A DNA stretch of 64,000 nt, taken from NCBI GenBank assembly GCA_963731585.1, contig CAVSWC010000013.1, positions 682,001 through 746,000 of the forward strand, given 5' to 3'. Position numbers and translations under genes: made by a program. Position 1 is the first letter of the stretch; every line of letters begins with the position of its first letter. Below are positions 59,361 to 64,000 of this stretch, piece after piece. The stretch comes from CANKHA01 sp963731585 (lineage in GTDB: Bacteria > Pseudomonadota > Alphaproteobacteria > Rhizobiales > Xanthobacteraceae). The notes beneath the pieces were generated by a model. It did no database searches and was not told the origin of the DNA. It saw only the letters and a list, made by a program, of their open reading frames with translations.

Positions 59361-60139
59361 ACAAACGCTTCGGCGGCGTGATCGCCTCCGATAACGTGAC
59401 GCTCGATATTCCCGAGGGCGAACTGCACGCGGTGATCGGGCCGAACGGCGCGGGCAAGACCACCCTGATCGGCCAGCTGGCAGGGGAGCTCGCGCCCGAT
59501 GCCGGACGGATCATCTTCGCAGGCACCGAGGTCACCGCGCTGCCGGTCTGGCGGCGCAGCCTGCTGGGGCTGGCGCGGTCGTTCCAGATCACGTCGCTCT
59601 TTCCGGATTTCACCGCGCTCGACAATGTCGCACTCGCCGCGCAAGCCCATGCCGGTCATTCCTTTCGCTTCTGGAAAGCCGCGCGGCGTGAGCGCGAACT
59701 GCGGGAAGCGGCGCAGGCGGCGCTCGACCGCGTTGGCATGCTCGATCGCGCGGCCACGCGGGTTTCCCGGCTCAGCCACGGCGAGCACCGGCAGATCGAG
59801 ATTGCGATGGCGCTCGCCACCGCACCGCGCCTGCTTCTGCTCGACGAGCCGATGGCGGGGCTCGGCCCGAACGAATCCGCTCGCATGCTGGCGCTGCTGC
59901 GCGAGCTGAAGCGCCAATACACCATTGTGTTGATCGAGCACGACATGGAAGCGGTATTCGCGCTTGCCGACCGGCTTAGCGTGCTGGTCTATGGCCGGGT
60001 GATCGCCACCGGCGCGCCGGATGCGATCCGGGCGAATGCGCAGGTGCGCCAAGCCTATCTGGGCGAGAACGATGCCGCGGGGCTGCCATGTCTGACGCGC
60101 TGCTGGAACTCAGCGAAGTGGAGACGCGCTACGGCCTGA
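59324..60139 (+). CDS. livG: Branched-chain-type ABC ATPase LivG
   Basis: 271 residues from GTG 59324 (MAETALLQIEGLNKRFGG). Walker A GPNGAGKTT, a Liv-specific LARSFQITSLFPDFTALDNV, signature LSHGEHRQIEIAMALA, Walker B LLLLDEPMAGLG, switch His in LIEHDM. The tail after YLGEND reads into the start of livF (52-bp overlap), longer than normal, so the true stop may have been missed by a one-base error. Confidence 0.9.
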   Translation: MAETALLQIEGLNKRFGGVIASDNVTLDIPEGELHAVIGPNGAGKTTLIGQLAGELAPDAGRIIFAGTEVTALPVWRRSLLGLARSFQITSLFPDFTALDNVALAAQAHAGHSFRFWKAARRERELREAAQAALDRVGMLDRAATRVSRLSHGEHRQIEIAMALATAPRLLLLDEPMAGLGPNESARMLALLRELKRQYTIVLIEHDMEAVFALADRLSVLVYGRVIATGAPDAIRANAQVRQAYLGENDAAGLPCLTRCWNSAKWRRATA

Positions 60140-60803
60140 GCCAGGTTCTGTTCGGCGTTTCGCTGACCGTCGGACGTGGCGAAGTCATCACGCTGATGGG
60201 CCGCAACGGCATGGGAAAGACAACGACCGTCCGCTCCATTATGGGACTGACACGCGCGCAGGCGGGCTTCGATACGCTTTGACGGCCGAGGAAATTCGCG
60301 CGCTGGCACCATTCCGGATCGCGCAGCTCGGCATCGGTCTGGTGCCGGAAGGCCGGCAGATTTTCCCCAATCTTACGGTGAAAGAAAATCTGGTGGCTGC
60401 CGCGGCGGAACGATCGCACGGCGCAAAGCCGTGGTCGCTGCCCCGCGTTTACGAGCTCTTTCCGCAGCTGAAAGCCCTGCAGGGCCGGATGGGCATTCAG
60501 CTCTCGGGCGGCGAGCAGCAGATGCTGGCGGTAGGACGAGCGCTGATGACCAATCCGCGCCTGCTCATTCTCGACGAAGCCACCGAAGGCCTTGCGCCGC
60601 TCATTCGGATGGAAATCTGGCGCTGCCTCGCCCAGCTCAAGGCAGAGGGACTCTCGATCCTGATCATCGACAAGAATGTGGAAGCGCTCATCGGCTTGGC
60701 CAACCGGCACTATCTGATCGAGCGAGGACGCATCGTCTGGAGCGGCGGATCGCAAGCGCTGTCCGCCGCGCCGGATATCCAGCACCGCTATCTCGGAATC
60801 TGA
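60088..60803 (+). CDS. livF: Branched-chain-type ABC ATPase LivF (frameshift pair)
   Basis: About 238 residues. MSDALLELSEVETRYGLSQV, Walker A GRNGMGKTT, LVPEGRQIFPNLTVKENL, signature LSGGEQQMLAVGRAL, Walker B LLILDEATEGLAP. Two extra bases near 60262 and 60286 put a false stop after GFDTL; without them the text reads GSIRFDGREIRALAPF, as expected. Last gene of the livKHMGF-type operon. Confidence 0.88.
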
Positions 60804-60856
60804 ATATCCAGCAGACGCGCCTTGCGGCCGCCCGCTCGATCGGGCGCGGCGCCCAA

Positions 60857-61735
60857 TCAGCTGGCGGCCCGTACCGCGCCGCCGCTCAAAACTTTTACGA
60901 TCTCGTCGGCAGCGGAATGCAGGAAGGCCTCGGTCTCGGCCTGTCGCTCCTTGCGCGCCAGGATCCGGCTCGCAGGCGCTAGCGCCGCCAGGAAATCCTG
61001 CATGTGCCAATGTCCCAGCGCGTGCAGCCCGGGCAGCGGAGAGCTGTCGGGCCGCGGATACAGGCTGACGTAGAAATACGGCTCGTCATAATGGTGGTCG
61101 CCGGGCGAGAAGCCGGCACCCATGGTCGGCGTCGTTCCCAGGCGGCCATTGCCGATGGGCGTCAGGCAATCAAGATCGAAATGGTGCGGCCAGCACCGCA
61201 CTGCGGGCGAAGGCAGGCCGCGCGCCACCAGCCGTTGCCTCACGGTGCCGAGCGAGAAGAATCCGTTGGCATACCAGGCGGCAAGCTCGCGCAGCGGCTC
61301 GGCGAGGTTTGCCGTCTCATAGCGGCCGGCGGCCTGTGCGAGCGGATGAGCCGGAAGTGTGTAGGGCAGGGGGCTATCGAGCGCGCCGGCCGCAAGATTA
61401 AGCGCCGCCATTTGCCCGCCGAGCCATTCGCGTACGTCCGCCTCTGTTCGTCCGTGCAGCGGGAAGGATCGCGCAATCTGCCCGTTTTCGAGCAACGCCA
61501 GAGTGAGGTCCGGTATCCGTAGCCCGATCCGTATGCCGGCTGGCAGCGGATGCGTGGTGAATCCGTCGAAGCTGTCGTCCCAGCCGAGATTGGTGTGGCC
61601 ATCGTCCGCCTGCGGCGGGATGTAAGCGCGTGCGGCGCGGGCCAGCCACTGTGCCGCGTAATGGGCCTGCATGCGCGCTTCGCGCAGGCGCGCGAAATCG
61701 ACGCGTCCCAAGGCCCTCCAATGCGATGTGCTCAT
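60857..61735 (-). CDS. Hypothetical protein resembling DUF5996 proteins
   Basis: 292 residues, intact frame, no signal peptide. The C-terminal half has the DUF5996-like run WPHHFDLDCLTPIGNGRLG, MGAGFSPGDHHYDEPYFYV and HWHMQDFLAA. No catalytic function is known for that family. It converges on livF and is not obviously part of the transporter operon. Confidence 0.7.
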   Translation of the reverse strand: MSTSHWRALGRVDFARLREARMQAHYAAQWLARAARAYIPPQADDGHTNLGWDDSFDGFTTHPLPAGIRIGLRIPDLTLALLENGQIARSFPLHGRTEADVREWLGGQMAALNLAAGALDSPLPYTLPAHPLAQAAGRYETANLAEPLRELAAWYANGFFSLGTVRQRLVARGLPSPAVRCWPHHFDLDCLTPIGNGRLGTTPTMGAGFSPGDHHYDEPYFYVSLYPRPDSSPLPGLHALGHWHMQDFLAALAPASRILARKERQAETEAFLHSAADEIVKVLSGGAVRAAS

Positions 61736-61819
61736 GCTCCCCGCCTCTGATCGGCGGCCGTTGCGGCCGCCTTCATCATTCGGCGCCGGCGGCGGGAGGG
61801 TTACAGGGCCAGGGTGGCG

Positions 61820-62954
61820 CTAGAACCGAAAGATCGCGCTGGTCGTGATCTGGTGATCGACATAGGTGTCGAAGGGGACGTTCGAACGATTGTCCTCATA
61901 TTTGTAATCGACACGCAGGTCACCGTTGTCCCCCAGCAGCTTGGGGAAGATCGCCGCCACGGCGGGGATGTAGGTCCGGTCCCGCCGCAACACCCGTGTC
62001 CTGTCTCTTAAGATCGTAACGTCGGAAAACTCGCGATAGCTCGCCGACAGCGATGCTCCCACGATGATCCAGGGCGCCAGCGGGCGGAAATATTCGGCCC
62101 GCAGTCCGGGTTCCCAATAGCGCCCGGGTTGCGTTTCTTCGAAGGGAAGGTGCAATGGCGTGCCTGCGATGTCGCTCCAGCGGAACCAGGGCATCACGAC
62201 AAAAATGTCGTTTTTCTGCAGCACACCGATAAAGCCAAATCTCTCCGAGATATCGGCATAGATACCATCGGACCCGCCGTAGAATTCGCCATACCCGCGG
62301 AACCCGACTCGTAGCCGGCCGGTCTGCACGCCGTTCCAGAATCCGCTCTCCAGGGTGAAGGCCGCAATAAGCTCCTCGTAAAGTTTATGCTCCCCATAGA
62401 GTGCGGCGCCCCCGCCGACGGCTGTATGCAAGGCAAATTGCGGTGTCACGTCCCATATCGGGCCTGTCACCGCCCCGGCCGACGCATAGTTGATGGCGTT
62501 GCCTTGGTCGCGGTAAAATTCTCCGATGGCGCTGCCGACGGTACGCCACGTCACGTCGCCGAAGCTGCGTTCGTCTCTTATCTCCGCGCGCGCGAGCGCC
62601 ACCCAATCGGATTTGCCACCGCGTGCGTCGCGCGCTGGATTCGAACTCCCAACCGCCGCCCAATTCAAGGGTGACGCGCGTTCCGTCGGGCTGCAGCTTG
62701 CGGACGATGCGCCGGAATCCCTCCTGCGCCTCATAATTCAGTGGGTCGTTGATAGTAACGCGCTCGTAGGCGGAGAGAGCTTTCTTGAGCTCCCCTTTTT
62801 CCTCGGCAAGCCGGGCGTAACGCAGGTTCAGTTCGACATTTGCCGGGTCCCTGAGGATCATCGCATTGAGATCGGACAATTCGTCAGCGCGGCTTACGCC
62901 CGGCAGCGCCAGCGCCAACAGGGATAAAAGGATTATGCTGAATGCTGTTCGCAT
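61820..62954 (-). CDS. Outer-membrane protein: TPR N-terminus plus beta-barrel (one frameshift)
   Basis: About 378 residues. Signal peptide MRTAFSIILLSLLALALPGV, then TPR-type helices (DLNAMILRDPANVELNLRYA, KALSAYERVTINDPLNYEA) and, from about residue 105, alternating beta strands of a 12-strand-type barrel ending with the terminal phenylalanine (TTSAIFRF*), the usual BAM signal. An extra base near 62630 breaks the frame just after WEFESSA. This TPR/barrel design is seen in cell-surface export or nutrient systems. It is divergent from the FecR-domain gene. Confidence 0.78.
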
Positions 62955-63381
62955 ATGTAGTGCCGGCGTAAAGTGGTTATCGCCGGCATCCCCCCAAATC
63001 GCCATGTCCCAGTTTGAGGCTAGCATCTCTCGTTCGTAGGCGGAAGCCGGCAAATGCTGGATCGATGAACGATGGAGATCTGATCGCAAAGGGCTGCTGA
63101 CAATTACCAAGCTTGGGAAACAGGCGAGTCGCCGCCGACGCCGTTTGCTCCACCCACGCCGCCTGCTTCGTTAGTCGCAGGCAAGCCGGCATACAAAGCG
63201 GAAAAGCCTGGAACTACCGCGATTTACCTTGTGCCGCTTTGGGCTCGCTTCCGGTTTGCTTAGACCCGGAATTATTGTTAAGAAGGCTTTAAAGTTCAGG
63301 CACCGCGCCGTAGATCATAAACTTTACTCTTATTCACAGCGCGGGCCGCCTGGCCGTCCATTGGGTGGGGAATCAGGTCAG
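62955..63381. other. Divergent intergenic region
   Basis: 427 bp between the outer-membrane protein and the FecR-domain gene. It has no convincing reading frame or RNA gene. AT-rich runs (ATTATTGTTAAGAAGG near 63271, AAACTTTACTCTTATTC near 63320) probably hold the promoters. Confidence 0.6.
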
Positions 63382-64000
63382 ATGCGACGTCGGGGGGCAT
63401 GGCTCGGGACCGTCTCGTCCCTCGTGATTGCGGGATATCTCCTGCAATCGCCTCCAGCTTATGCCGAAAAGATCGGCGTCGCTTCGGCAGTCAATCAACG
63501 CGTCGAAGGACAAAACGGCGGCGCTACTCGGGTAATATCCCTCGGAAGCGACGTGTTTACCAACGAGGTCGTGCGCACCGGAGAAGACAGCAATGCGCAA
63601 CTCCTTTTCCGAGATCAGACCAGTCTGAGCGTCGGCCCCGGATCGGAGGTCAAACTCGACAAATATGTGTTCGATCCTGCGCGCGGCGCCGGCCAAGTGG
63701 TGTTGAACGCGACAAAAGGCGCCTTCCGTTTCATTTCCGGCGTCCAGCAATCCAGCAGTTATCAGATCAAGACACCTGTCGGTACGCTTGGCGTGCGCGG
63801 CACAATCTTCGACATCCTGATCGAGGATGACACCCTAACGTTTATTCTTATCGACGGATCTGCCTTCGCGCGGCTACCCGACGGAAAGACCATCGACGTC
63901 GCCACAAAGGGATCAGGCTTTGTACTGAGTCGCGGCCGCCAGCCTCAGATGCAGAAATTCGACGTGCGCAACACGAAGCCCGGCAAGGGCGTCGCTACCT
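63382..64000 (+). CDS. FecR-domain protein, 3' partial
   Basis: 206 residues to the window edge, frame open. Signal peptide MRRRGAWLGTVSSLVIAGYL, ending PAYA. FecR domain: VEGQNGGATRVISLGSDVF, QLLFRDQTSLSVGPGSEVKL, KGAFRFISGVQQSSSYQI, IKTPVGTLGVRGTIFDILIED. Proteins of this type often precede CHASE2-domain adenylate cyclases or autotransporter-like genes; what follows here is outside the window. ATG 63382 lies after CAGGTC. Confidence 0.88.
   Translation, partial: MRRRGAWLGTVSSLVIAGYLLQSPPAYAEKIGVASAVNQRVEGQNGGATRVISLGSDVFTNEVVRTGEDSNAQLLFRDQTSLSVGPGSEVKLDKYVFDPARGAGQVVLNATKGAFRFISGVQQSSSYQIKTPVGTLGVRGTIFDILIEDDTLTFILIDGSAFARLPDGKTIDVATKGSGFVLSRGRQPQMQKFDVRNTKPGKGVAT

Noticed and set aside
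57440..60139. One 899-residue protein across the Liv genes
   Set aside because: The first part is an out-of-frame reading of livH; the rest is livM and livG, joined only because an extra base near 59187 hides the livM end.
62977..63192. Minus-strand 71-codon frame upstream of the outer-membrane protein gene
   Set aside because: No ribosome site, atypical composition, and it lies in a promoter-type region.

Overview
The window is GC-rich chromosome from an alphaproteobacterium, most likely Hyphomicrobiales (Bradyrhizobium/Xanthobacteraceae-like). This rests on an imuA-imuB-dnaE2 cassette behind a GTTC-N7-GTTC LexA box, an RkpA/RkpG/RkpH-like lipid locus, many tripartite tricarboxylate transporter (TTT/Bug) receptors, and several families of short palindromic repeats typical of that group. 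No rRNA, tRNA, CRISPR array or classical insertion sequence was seen.

Layout. 1-11.3 kb: a highly reducing type I PKS (cut by the left edge), an alpha-oxoamine synthase and a short-chain reductase on +, facing a P450/LpxL-like acyltransferase pair on -; together they look able to make a long-chain amino-ketone or sphingoid-like lipid. 11.4-17.1 kb: a COG0523 metal GTPase, a nucleotide-translocase-like membrane carrier, two tandem exported aldo/keto reductases and a zinc dehydrogenase. 17.4-25.2 kb: an aromatic/dicarboxylate catabolic region (4,5-dihydroxyphthalate decarboxylase-like, LigJ-like hydratase, HpaI-type aldolase, Rieske oxygenase, GlcG/HbpS protein, alpha/beta hydrolase, PanB-like enzyme). 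25.5-31.8 kb: glgP, a PfkB kinase, a YbdK-type ligase and mmsA. 31.8-38.0 kb: the SOS mutagenesis cassette; here dnaE2 carries an in-frame DUF559 nuclease-like insert bounded by 37-bp inverted palindromes, and imuB carries a second palindrome pair.

38.3-43.9 kb: a minus-strand operon of two cupin dioxygenase-like and two UbiD-type decarboxylase genes. 44.1-60.8 kb: a second uptake/catabolic region with three Bug receptors, a TctA-TctB fusion permease, an IclR regulator, a Rieske ferredoxin, an amidohydrolase, an isochorismatase-fold protein lacking its cysteine, a second dihydroxyphthalate-decarboxylase-like protein, a small cupin and a complete Liv-type ABC transporter. 60.9-64 kb: a hypothetical protein, a TPR/beta-barrel outer-membrane protein and a FecR-domain protein cut by the right edge.

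Many otherwise well-conserved genes are broken by single extra bases (dozens of +1 shifts, few -1). I read this as residual sequencing error rather than gene decay, so broken genes are annotated across their full span with the shift positions noted. Coordinates of such genes are footprints, not clean reading frames.
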